A DNA stretch of 64,000 nt from Arminella tubonensis (GTDB lineage: Bacteria; Pseudomonadota; Alphaproteobacteria; Rhizobiales; Rhizobiaceae): contig NZ_PCDP01000069.1 of assembly GCF_003240585.1 (NCBI RefSeq), positions 62,001 to 126,000 of the forward strand, in the 5' to 3' direction. The first letter of the stretch is position 1; every line of letters begins with the position of its first letter. Below, piece after piece: positions 51,287 to 59,612 of this stretch. A model generated the notes under the pieces. That model made no database searches, was not told the origin of the DNA, and worked only from the letters and a program-made list of their open reading frames with translations. The translations under genes and the position numbers were made by a program.

Positions 51287-51364
51287 ATGATTAGCTCCAG
51301 CCGCTGCTGCAAGATCGGGACAGCCGATATTTTCCTCAGTGCTATCTATCCGGGAGGCTTTTGA
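51287..51364 (+). CDS. Small ORF (25 codons) coupled to the TRAP binding protein
   Basis: An ATG at 51287 follows AGAGGA by 8 bases and encodes a 25-residue peptide beginning MISSSRCCKIGTADIF. Its TGA overlaps the ATG of the TRAP gene (TGATG at 51362-51366), and that gene's own GGGAGG lies inside the ORF. The layout suggests translational coupling. No homology is recognised. The adjoining Cys-Cys and the small size leave a regulatory leader as likely as a functional peptide. Confidence 0.35.
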   Translation: MISSSRCCKIGTADIFLSAIYPGGF

Positions 51365-52473
51365 TGGATCGCCGTTCGTTCATCAGAAAGGCGGGCGCGA
51401 TCGGTGCCGGTGCTGCAGCATCCTCGACACTGGCGGCGCCTGCGATCGCGCAGGAAAATCCGAAGATTACCTGGCGGATGACGTCGTCCTTCCCGAAGAC
51501 CCTGGATACGATCTATGGCGGCGCCGATGACATCGCGAGCCATGTCTCGAGCGCGACTGGCGGCAATTTCACCATCCAGACCTTTGAGGCCGGCGAAATC
51601 ATACCGGGACTTCAGGCAGCCGATGCGGTCAGTGCGGGTACGGTCGAGGCGGCGCATACCTGCTCTTACTATTTCTGGAACAAGGACCCGACCTACGCAA
51701 TCGGAACGACTATCCCTTTCGGTTTGAATGCCCGGCTGTCGAACGCCTGGTTCTATCAAGGCGATGGTAATACGCTGATGAACGAATTCTATGCCACCCA
51801 GGGTCTCTATGGTCTCCCTGCAGGGAATACCGGCGTGCAGATGGGTGGATGGTTCCGCAAGGAAATCAATACGCTCGATGATCTGAAGGGGCTGAAGATG
51901 CGCATTTCCGGCTTGGCCGGCAGCGTTATCGCCAAGATCGGCGTAGTGCCGCAGCAGGACATTGCCACCGCCGATCTCTATTCCGCGCTTGACAAGGGCG
52001 TGATCGACGCCTGCGAATGGGTGGGGCCGTACGATGATCTTAAACTGGGATTCCAGAAGGTTGCCAAGTTCTACTATTATCCAGGCTGGTGGGAAGGCGG
52101 CACGGTCATTCACGCCTTTTTCAATCTCGACAAGTGGAACGGCCTGCCGAAGAATTACCAGGCAGCCCTGACCGACGCCTGCGCCTTTGCCAATACCAAC
52201 ATGCTGGCAAAATACGACGTCAAGAACCCGCAGGCCCTGAAGGAGATCGTTGCCGATGGGGCGACCTTGCGTCCGTTCAGCCAGGAGATCATGGAAGCCT
52301 GCTTTCAAGCGGCGACCGGGATTTATGCCGATATTTCCAAATCGAACGCATCCTTCAAGAAGATCTACGACAATCAGGTAGCGTACAAAAAGGACGCATA
52401 TTTGTGGATGCAGCTTTCGGAATACACGTTCGACACGTTCATGATGATACAACAGCGGGCCGGAAAACTTTGA
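51364..52473 (+). CDS. TRAP transporter substrate-binding protein (DctP family)
   Basis: This 369-residue periplasmic protein has a twin-arginine signal (MDRRSFIRKAGAIGAGAA) with AIAQE as the cleavage region, and the DctP/TakP-like body (WRMTSSFPKTLDTIYGGAD, LKMRISGLAGSVIAKIG). Family members bind 2-oxoacids or related carboxylates. No dctQ or dctM permease genes lie nearby, so it must partner with a permease encoded elsewhere. ATG at 51364 is used rather than the TTG just before it, given the GGGAGG spacing. Confidence 0.85.
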   Translation: MDRRSFIRKAGAIGAGAAASSTLAAPAIAQENPKITWRMTSSFPKTLDTIYGGADDIASHVSSATGGNFTIQTFEAGEIIPGLQAADAVSAGTVEAAHTCSYYFWNKDPTYAIGTTIPFGLNARLSNAWFYQGDGNTLMNEFYATQGLYGLPAGNTGVQMGGWFRKEINTLDDLKGLKMRISGLAGSVIAKIGVVPQQDIATADLYSALDKGVIDACEWVGPYDDLKLGFQKVAKFYYYPGWWEGGTVIHAFFNLDKWNGLPKNYQAALTDACAFANTNMLAKYDVKNPQALKEIVADGATLRPFSQEIMEACFQAATGIYADISKSNASFKKIYDNQVAYKKDAYLWMQLSEYTFDTFMMIQQRAGKL

Positions 52474-52759
52474 TGTGAGTGATCGGTCGCGGAGCACGTC
52501 GGCCTCGACCAAGGCCAGCTTCGCGCCAATCCGTCGCCAGTAGCTATGTTGTTTATTTTTTCTTATGCAATTTTCGATAGAAATACTATTCTGAAGTAGA
52601 GTAATTTTGACAATCATGCACGACAAAGATGCAAAATATCACTCATATTGCCATAAAATACGCCTAAAATTTAGAAAAATTGACCAAATCCGTCTAAATC
52701 GGGCAATCAATTTTTAAATGGTTTTGATTACAGTGCCAGCCGCACCAGGGGGACTCTGT

Positions 52760-55063
52760 ATGAAGCCTCAAAGCCCGAACGTCGTTCCGACAGATGTTTA
52801 TCTGTCGTTCGTAAGTTCGCTCTTTGGAAATAGAAAGACGCTGTTTACGGGCATGATCGTTCAGATCTTGACCTACGTTGCCGTTTATTCGAAATCCGGT
52901 GCCCATTTCTATATCTACCTGTCAGCCGTCTTCGTGATCGTCTGCGGCTACCGCATCTATTGGTTTCAGCGTTTCGACGCGGCCGACAAGGAGGCGATGA
53001 GCCGCGAAGATATCGCGCGCTGGGAACGTCGCTACCTGTACGGCGGCGTCTCGACGACAACCCTTCTTGGCATTGGCAGCGGTTTTGCGGTGCTCGTCCT
53101 CCAGGATTTCTTCGCGGAGATCGCCTGTGTCGCCGTGACGCTTGCCTCGATGGTTTCGGTCGTGGGCCGAAACTACGGGTCGCCAAAGGCTGTCAACCTT
53201 CAGACGATTTCGGCGTCGCTGCCCATCAGTCTCGGATTCCTGCTGCTCCGGGACCCCTACATGGTCCTGTTGTCGTTCACGCTCATCCCGTTCGTTCTGA
53301 CGACCCGTTCGATGGCAAACGGCGTTCGTGAATTTCTTTACAAGAACGTGATCGCGTCGCGTGAAATATCGCTGATTGCAGATCGCTTCGACACCGCCCT
53401 GAACAACATGACGCATGGCCTGTTCATGCTGGACGGCAACAATCGCATCCTGGTGGTCAACCGCAAAGCCTGCGAACTCCTGCATCTGACCAATCAGGAT
53501 CAATTGAAGGATTGTGAACTCGACGTCGTGCTGCGATACGGCGTCCGTAATGCGTTTATTGATGGCTCACTGCCAAGCCTGATCCAACGGCAGCTTGCTC
53601 AGCTCGTCGATGGCTCGCTTTCGCGCACGCTCATCCAGTTCAACGAGGATCTTTTCCTGGAGTTTTCGGCCAACCGACGTCCGGATGGGCTCGTGGTTCT
53701 GATCTTCGAGGATGTGACATCGCGCATTCGCGCCGAGCGCAAGATATTGCACATGGTGCGCTTCGATCCCCTGACCGGACTACCCAACAGGGAATATTTC
53801 GTCGATCTGGTGAAGGAAAATCTTGCCGCGCGCCGCCTGCCCGGCACGATCGCCATCATGGTCATCGACGTCGACGACTTCAAGCATGTCAACGACACCA
53901 AGGGCCACATTTCGGGTGACCGGATGCTGGTGAAGATCGCTGCGCGCCTCAAGGAGCAGGCGGGCGGCACCGCGCTCGTCGCACGATTGATGGGCGATCA
54001 GTTTGTTCTGTTTTTCCCGAACGACGACAATGCGCCGGATCTCGATACGCGCATCCGTTCGCTTCATGGCGCAATCGCGGGCAACTACGAGGTCGACGGC
54101 AACACGTTCCGCATTTCCGTCAGCGGCGGTTATGTGACCATCGAAAGTCAGGAATTCCGGCCGGAGGAATGGCAGATCAAAGCCGACCTGGCATTGTTCG
54201 AGACGAAATCACGCTTCAAGGGCGGTTGCTCCGCCTTTGAAGAGGAGATGGACGCCCGCTACATAGAGCGACAGAAGCTTAAGGATGATTTGCGCGAGGC
54301 GATAGAAAACGGCGGCCTGCACGCCGCGTATCAGCCGATGTTCAAGCCTGACGGTAGCCGGATCGAGTGCTGCGAAGCTTTGTCGCGCTGGGTGCATCCG
54401 GAGAAAGGCTCCGTGCCGCCGACCGTCTTCGTGCAGATTGCAGAGGAAATGGGCATCGTTTCGGGCATCACCAAGTTCATGCTCGACCAGGCGTGCAAAG
54501 ACTGCGCCACATGGCCAGAGCCGATTTCCGTTTCGGTCAATCTCTCCGTGCAGGACCTTCGCAGCAATGATGTCGTCGCTATGGTGATGGATGCTCTCAA
54601 GACGTCCGGCCTGGCGCCGTCACGGTTGCATCTTGAGGTGACGGAAAGCTGCCTGATGGACGAGCTTGCCACCGTCCGCGCCATTCTGACGGAATTGAGG
54701 GCGAAAGGCATCACCATCGCCATCGACGATTTCGGTACCGGCTTCTCAAGCCTCAGCTATCTCGACAGCCTGCCGATCGACATCGTCAAGATTGACCGGT
54801 CTTTCGTTCGCAACATTACCGAGGACGCGCGGCGCCTGAAACTGTTGCGCGGCACGGTCAATCTCTCGCGCGAACTTGGCCTTCAGATCGTTGTCGAAGG
54901 CGTCGAGACGCAGGATCAATTGACCCTGATCAACAAGTATCAATGTGCCGACTTCGTGCAGGGATACGTATTTTCGACCCCTGTTCCCACAGAGCGCATC
55001 ATTGCCATGGTTGAAAGCCTTGCCAAGAAGCAGGTCGTTCGCCGTCGCAAGAAGGTCGCCTAA
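52760..55063 (+). CDS. Membrane PAS-GGDEF-EAL protein, likely phosphodiesterase
   Basis: This 767-residue protein has about six N-terminal membrane helices (residues 30-190), a PAS-like segment (NMTHGLFMLDGNNRILVVN), a GGDEF domain whose key motif is degenerate (MGDQF, residues 411-415), and an EAL domain with EAL at 539-541 and the full catalytic set (NLSVQD, EVTES, DDFGTG, KIDRS, EGVET). It should therefore mainly degrade cyclic-di-GMP, with GGDEF perhaps regulatory. AGGGGGA precedes the ATG at 52760. The 180 bases after it hold the CtrA-type box of the next gene. Confidence 0.85.
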   Translation: MKPQSPNVVPTDVYLSFVSSLFGNRKTLFTGMIVQILTYVAVYSKSGAHFYIYLSAVFVIVCGYRIYWFQRFDAADKEAMSREDIARWERRYLYGGVSTTTLLGIGSGFAVLVLQDFFAEIACVAVTLASMVSVVGRNYGSPKAVNLQTISASLPISLGFLLLRDPYMVLLSFTLIPFVLTTRSMANGVREFLYKNVIASREISLIADRFDTALNNMTHGLFMLDGNNRILVVNRKACELLHLTNQDQLKDCELDVVLRYGVRNAFIDGSLPSLIQRQLAQLVDGSLSRTLIQFNEDLFLEFSANRRPDGLVVLIFEDVTSRIRAERKILHMVRFDPLTGLPNREYFVDLVKENLAARRLPGTIAIMVIDVDDFKHVNDTKGHISGDRMLVKIAARLKEQAGGTALVARLMGDQFVLFFPNDDNAPDLDTRIRSLHGAIAGNYEVDGNTFRISVSGGYVTIESQEFRPEEWQIKADLALFETKSRFKGGCSAFEEEMDARYIERQKLKDDLREAIENGGLHAAYQPMFKPDGSRIECCEALSRWVHPEKGSVPPTVFVQIAEEMGIVSGITKFMLDQACKDCATWPEPISVSVNLSVQDLRSNDVVAMVMDALKTSGLAPSRLHLEVTESCLMDELATVRAILTELRAKGITIAIDDFGTGFSSLSYLDSLPIDIVKIDRSFVRNITEDARRLKLLRGTVNLSRELGLQIVVEGVETQDQLTLINKYQCADFVQGYVFSTPVPTERIIAMVESLAKKQVVRRRKKVA

Positions 55064-55217
55064 GCTCTCCCGTCGCTAATCTCCGAAATTGAGATATTTT
55101 GAGCTATCGCAGGCTGCTCATTGATTTCGTGAGCAAATCGCGCACTGCGTTAACCTTAATGAAAGGCTTTCTCGTCAAAATTTATTCAAATGTTGCGCGT
55201 TGGTTAACCCTGAAGCA

Positions 55218-55234
55218 TTAATTATTCGTTAACC
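55218..55234 (+). promoter_or_regulatory. CtrA-type box
   Basis: TTAA-TTATTCG-TTAACC fits the full CtrA consensus TTAA-N7-TTAAC. Two more GTTAACC half-sites occur upstream at about 55149 and 55202. The box lies only 15 bases before the start of the FeeM-like gene. Confidence 0.65.
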
Positions 55235-55248
55235 TTCAGGATGTGAAC

Positions 55249-56004
55249 ATGGTGCCTTCAGACGTCGGACAAAATAGTTTTTCAAAGAAGTTGTTAGAAG
55301 TTCTCGACCATGTGGAGTATCGCCGCGTCGAGACCCATGAGGACATGGAGGAGGTCGCGCGGATCAGGTATCGGGCGTACAAGCTCGCCAACATCCTGAC
55401 CTTGAGCGGCGCCAAATTAATCGATGATGTCGATTTTGACGATCACGCCTATGTCTTCGGCGTCTATTATGACGAGCGCCTGATCAGTACGGTCCGCATC
55501 CATCACGTTACGCCCGATCACCGGGTCAGCACGACGCGGGAAATGTATGCTACCGAGATCGACAAGTTTCTTGACGCAGGCATGACGCTGATCGATCCGG
55601 TCCGGTTTGCGGCGGATCCCGACATTATCGGTGAAATGCCGGCTCTTCCCTACCTGACACTCAGAATTGCCTCGATGGCAGCCGACTATTTCGACGCTGA
55701 TCGCGTGCTGCAGTTGGTCAGCCCGCAGCATGCGCCATTCTACCGACGCGTTTTTTATGCTGACACGGTGGTGCCTTCGCAGAAGAATGTCGGCAAGTAC
55801 AATATCGAACTGACGCTGATGGCAACTCGAACACGGGACGTGCGCGTCGGCCTCTACAAGCGGTTTCCATTTTTTGTGTCGGAACCTTATGAACGACGGA
55901 TGATGTTCCAGCGTTCGCCCGACATGGGCGTGACGCCGCTGACCGTCCTGCCGACGGCCCGGCTTGCGACGATCGGGCGCCTTGCGACACAGCAGGCAAG
56001 CTGA
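55249..56004 (+). CDS. FeeM-like N-acyl amino acid synthase family protein
   Basis: This 251-residue protein has the GNAT-like fold shared by AHL synthases and FeeM-type N-acyl amino acid synthases, seen in the entry segment VEYRRVETHEDMEEVARIRY, the central RLISTVRIHHV and the typical GEMPALPYLTLRIASM pattern. Such enzymes join fatty acyl groups from ACP to amino acids. ATG at 55249 has CAGGA 7 bases upstream. A full CtrA-type box lies directly before it, so expression is probably tied to the cell cycle. The family call is made from pattern memory. Confidence 0.6.
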   Translation: MVPSDVGQNSFSKKLLEVLDHVEYRRVETHEDMEEVARIRYRAYKLANILTLSGAKLIDDVDFDDHAYVFGVYYDERLISTVRIHHVTPDHRVSTTREMYATEIDKFLDAGMTLIDPVRFAADPDIIGEMPALPYLTLRIASMAADYFDADRVLQLVSPQHAPFYRRVFYADTVVPSQKNVGKYNIELTLMATRTRDVRVGLYKRFPFFVSEPYERRMMFQRSPDMGVTPLTVLPTARLATIGRLATQQAS

Positions 56005-56195
56005 GGAACGTGACCATCGGATGGCGCCGCTGCGGCATTGTCGTGCATTGCATTTTCCCCCACATTGTGTAAGGCCTCGATAGAGGGGAATGCTGCTGGT
56101 GCACCGACTGCGCCGGGCATTCCAGGGGTTTCGAGGCTAGGCTCCCATCGATCGGTTCATGCTGGTCTCGGAGCCATATCAGGGGAGACTATTGA

Positions 56196-56420
56196 ATGGC
56201 TGAACATCACACCGGACCTGCGGAAACGGGTGCTCCGATGGATTATCGCGAGCACGAAAAGACCTACGACATGTTCGTCGCCGGAGCCAAATATGGGTCC
56301 GCGCTGATTGCTGTTCTTCTGATTGCGATGGCGGCCGGTTTTTTCGGCCATGCCGGCCTGCTCGGCGGCATTCTCATTTTTATCATTCTCGCGGTTGTCG
56401 GCATCTTTCTGGTGCGCTGA
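56196..56420 (+). CDS. aa3-type cytochrome c oxidase subunit IV
   Basis: This 74-residue protein has a polar N-terminus ending MDYREHEKTYDMFV and two hydrophobic stretches (GSALIAVLLIAMAAGFF and GGILIFIILAVVGIFLV), fitting the bacterial COX IV (COX4_pro_2) family. AGGGGAG precedes its ATG. It lies 97 bases before pntAA on the same strand, as in other rhizobia. The main oxidase subunits are not in the window. Confidence 0.8.
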   Translation: MAEHHTGPAETGAPMDYREHEKTYDMFVAGAKYGSALIAVLLIAMAAGFFGHAGLLGGILIFIILAVVGIFLVR

Positions 56421-56517
56421 TCGGCCATTAGCCGGTCGTTTTCCGACGTCTCTGAAATTTTCGGCCGTTGCAGGATCTCATCTTGCAGCGGCTTCGCTTG
56501 ACACTGGGGAGGTGTAG

Positions 56518-57681
56518 TTGGGCAATCTTGTCTTTGTCGCGAAGGAGATCGCGGCAGATGAAACACGGGTAGCGGCTTCCGTCGAGACGGTAAAGAAGCT
56601 GATTTCCCTTGGCTTCGATGTCGTGGTCGAGGCCGGCGCTGGCGCTCTGTCGCGCATTCCGGATGCCGACTACAACGCAATCGGTGCGCATATCGGTTCC
56701 TTCGCGGACGCGGCCAAGGCCGATGTCGTGCTGAAAGTGCGCCGACCGGCGTCCGCCGAGATCGCTGGCTATCAGCATGGCGCCATCGTCATCGCAATCA
56801 TGGATCCGCACGGCAACGAGGACGCGCTTGCAGAAATGGCGCGGGCAGGGCTCACGAGCTTTGCCATGGAACTGATGCCGCGCATCACGCGTGCGCAGTC
56901 GATGGACGTGTTGTCGTCGCAGGCGAACCTTGCCGGCTATCAGGCGGTGGTAGAGGCGGCTGCAACCTACGACCGGGCGATGCCGATGATGATGACGGCG
57001 GCAGGCACGGTGCCGGCTGCAAAGGTCTTCGTCATGGGTGCAGGCGTTGCCGGACTGCAGGCGATTGCGACTGCCCGGCGTCTCGGTGCGGTCGTATCGG
57101 CCACCGACGTTCGCCCCGCCTCCAAGGAGCAGGTGGCATCGCTTGGTGCCAAGTTCATTGCCGTCGAGGACGAGGAATTCAAGGCGGCCGAGACATCAGC
57201 CGGTTATGCCAAGGAAATGTCCAAGGAGTATCAGGCAAAACAGGCAGCCCTGGTCGCGGATCATATTTCCAAGCAGGACATCGTCATCACCACGGCCTTG
57301 ATCCCCGGTCGTCCTGCCCCACGTCTCGTCAGCCGCGCGATGCTGGCGTCGATGAAGCCAGGTGCAGTGGCCGTGGATCTGGCAGTCGAGCGCGGCGGCA
57401 ATATCGAAGGCTCTACCTCAGGCGGAATAGCCGAGGTCGAGGGTGTTCGAGTCATCGGGTTTGCCAACATGGCGGGCCGGATCAGCGCCAGCGCTTCGCT
57501 TCTCTATGCCAAGAACCTCGTCAATTTCCTCGAGACCATGGTCAACAAGGATACCAAGACGCTCGGCCTCAATCTCGATGACGAATTGATCAGGGCGACA
57601 ATGCTCACCCATAGCGGTGTTGTCGTTCATCCGAATTTCAGCGATCCCGATCAGGCGATCGTCAAGAAGGGAGAAGTCTGA
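56518..57681 (+). CDS. pntAA: Transhydrogenase alpha subunit, NAD domain
   Basis: This 387-residue cytoplasmic domain I subunit binds NAD(H) in the proton-translocating transhydrogenase that makes NADPH. The Rossmann loop GAGVAGLQAIATARRLGA lies near residue 173. A TTG start with GGGGAGGTG upstream is assigned. Its stop overlaps the start of the next gene (TGATG). In alphaproteobacteria the alpha chain is split into this soluble part and a membrane part, as here. Confidence 0.9.
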   Translation: MGNLVFVAKEIAADETRVAASVETVKKLISLGFDVVVEAGAGALSRIPDADYNAIGAHIGSFADAAKADVVLKVRRPASAEIAGYQHGAIVIAIMDPHGNEDALAEMARAGLTSFAMELMPRITRAQSMDVLSSQANLAGYQAVVEAAATYDRAMPMMMTAAGTVPAAKVFVMGAGVAGLQAIATARRLGAVVSATDVRPASKEQVASLGAKFIAVEDEEFKAAETSAGYAKEMSKEYQAKQAALVADHISKQDIVITTALIPGRPAPRLVSRAMLASMKPGAVAVDLAVERGGNIEGSTSGGIAEVEGVRVIGFANMAGRISASASLLYAKNLVNFLETMVNKDTKTLGLNLDDELIRATMLTHSGVVVHPNFSDPDQAIVKKGEV

Positions 57682-58079
57682 TGGCCAGCCAAGCAATGGA
57701 CCAGGCTTTGCAGCAGTTGGACAATGCGGTTACCGCAGTGATGACCGCCGCCGCGCAGGCCCCGGATGCCGTCAGCGCCGTATCGGGCGCGGCGATCGAT
57801 CCTTTCGTGTTTCAGCTGGCGATCTTCGTGCTGTCGATCTTCGTCGGATACTACGTTGTCTGGTCGGTGACGCCGGCGCTGCATACACCGTTGATGGCCG
57901 TGACCAATGCCATTTCGTCCGTCATCGTCGTCGGTGCCCTGCTTGCCGTCGGCATTTCCACCAGCGGCCTTGCGACCGGTTTCGGCTTCGTGGCGCTGGT
58001 TCTCGTTTCCGTCAACATCTTCGGCGGCTTCCTCGTCACGCAAAGGATGCTGGCGATGTACAAGAAAAAAGAGAAGTGA
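57681..58079 (+). CDS. pntAB: Transhydrogenase alpha subunit, membrane part
   Basis: This 132-residue subunit provides the first membrane helices (about residues 38-60, 70-92 and 95-115) of the proton channel domain II. It overlaps pntAA by one base and is followed by pntB after 7 bases. The size and order match the split alpha subunit of Rhodospirillum-type transhydrogenases. Confidence 0.87.
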   Translation: MASQAMDQALQQLDNAVTAVMTAAAQAPDAVSAVSGAAIDPFVFQLAIFVLSIFVGYYVVWSVTPALHTPLMAVTNAISSVIVVGALLAVGISTSGLATGFGFVALVLVSVNIFGGFLVTQRMLAMYKKKEK

Positions 58080-58086
58080 GGCCGGC

Positions 58087-59484
58087 ATGCTGAGCAATAT
58101 CGCGGCCTTCCTCTATCTGGTTTCCGGTGTCCTCTTCGTGCTGGCGCTGCGCGGCCTGTCGCACCCGGCGAGCAGCCGCAAGGGCAATCTCTACGGCATG
58201 GTCGGCATGGCAATCGCCATCGTGACGACGCTGGTGTTGGCGACGCCGTCTTTCGGCGGTCTGGTGCTGATTATCCTCGGTCTTGCCATCGGCGGCGGGG
58301 CCGGCGCCTATATCGCCCGTGTCATCCCGATGACCTCAATGCCGCAGCTCGTTGCCGCATTCCATTCGCTGGTCGGTCTCGCGGCTGTCCTGGTTGCCGC
58401 CGCCGCGCTCTACACGCCCTCGTCCTTCGGCATCGGGGCCATCGGCTTCATCCGTCACGAGGCACTTGTCGAGATGGCGATCGGCGTCGCAATCGGCGCA
58501 CTGACCTTTACAGGGTCGATCATTGCCTTCCTGAAACTCGACGGCCGGATGTCCGGCAAACCGATCATGCTGCCATACCGCCACGCGATCAACGGTGCGC
58601 TGCTGGCTCTTATCATCTTCTTCGTCATCGGCCTTGCCGTCACCGAAAGTCATTTCGACTTCTGGGCAATCGTGGCGCTGGCCTTGGCACTTGGCGTGCT
58701 GCTGATCGTCCCGATCGGCGGGGCGGACATGCCGGTCGTGGTGTCTATGCTGAATTCCTATTCCGGCTGGGCTGCAGCCGGTATCGGCTTCACGCTTGGC
58801 AATCTCGCACTCATCATCACAGGCGCGCTCGTCGGCTCGTCCGGTGCGATTCTCTCCTACATCATGTGCAAAGGCATGAACCGCTCCTTCGTCTCGGTCA
58901 TTCTCGGCGGGTTCGGCGGGGAGGCGACAAGCGGTGCCGTTGACGATATCGACCGGTCCGTCAAGCTGGGTTCGGCAGAAGACGCCGCCTACCTGATGGC
59001 AAACGCATCGAAGGTCATCATCGTGCCCGGCTATGGCATGGCGGTGGCGCAGGCACAGCATGCGCTGCGCGAGATGGGTGACAGGCTGAAGGCTCACGGG
59101 GTCGAGGTCAAATACGCCATACATCCGGTGGCCGGCCGCATGCCGGGCCACATGAACGTGCTGCTGGCGGAGGCTAATGTTCCCTACGACGACGTGTTCG
59201 AACTCGAGGACATCAATTCGGAGTTTGCGCAGGCCGACGTTGCCTATGTCATCGGTGCCAACGATGTGACCAATCCGGCTGCGCGCGACGACAAGACCTC
59301 ACCGATCTACGGCATGCCGATCCTCGACGTCGACCGCGCCAAGACCTGCCTTTTCGTCAAGCGCTCGCTTGGCTCCGGCTATGCCGGCATCGACAACACG
59401 TTGTTCTACAAGGATGGGACGATGATGTTGCTCGGCGACGCCAAGAAGATGACCGAGGACATCGTCAAGGCGCTCAACGATTGA
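58087..59484 (+). CDS. pntB: Transhydrogenase beta subunit
   Basis: This 465-residue protein combines about nine membrane helices (domain II) with the C-terminal NADP(H)-binding domain III, recognised by VIIVPGYGMAVAQAQHALRE and KYAIHPVAGRMPGHMNVLLAEA. Together with PntAA and PntAB it transfers hydride from NADH to NADP using the proton gradient. The start at 58087 has GAGG upstream; the longer open frame would overlap pntAB heavily. Confidence 0.92.
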   Translation: MLSNIAAFLYLVSGVLFVLALRGLSHPASSRKGNLYGMVGMAIAIVTTLVLATPSFGGLVLIILGLAIGGGAGAYIARVIPMTSMPQLVAAFHSLVGLAAVLVAAAALYTPSSFGIGAIGFIRHEALVEMAIGVAIGALTFTGSIIAFLKLDGRMSGKPIMLPYRHAINGALLALIIFFVIGLAVTESHFDFWAIVALALALGVLLIVPIGGADMPVVVSMLNSYSGWAAAGIGFTLGNLALIITGALVGSSGAILSYIMCKGMNRSFVSVILGGFGGEATSGAVDDIDRSVKLGSAEDAAYLMANASKVIIVPGYGMAVAQAQHALREMGDRLKAHGVEVKYAIHPVAGRMPGHMNVLLAEANVPYDDVFELEDINSEFAQADVAYVIGANDVTNPAARDDKTSPIYGMPILDVDRAKTCLFVKRSLGSGYAGIDNTLFYKDGTMMLLGDAKKMTEDIVKALND

Positions 59485-59498
59485 GCTCATTTCAAAGG

Positions 59499-59525
59499 AT
59501 GCCCGTCAGCCCGGCGGGCATTTCC
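59499..59525 (+). terminator. Terminator of the pnt operon
   Basis: ATGCCCGTC and GGCGGGCAT pair with one T-G wobble around AGCCC, followed by TTCCTT, 14 bases after the pntB stop codon. Confidence 0.65.
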
Positions 59526-59612
59526 TTGGGCGCATCGCACAATGCCGTGACTGCCCAACTGGCTGCGACGCGTTGCGATACTGGAAATGCGCTGCAAGCC
59601 GCCCGACCCTTG

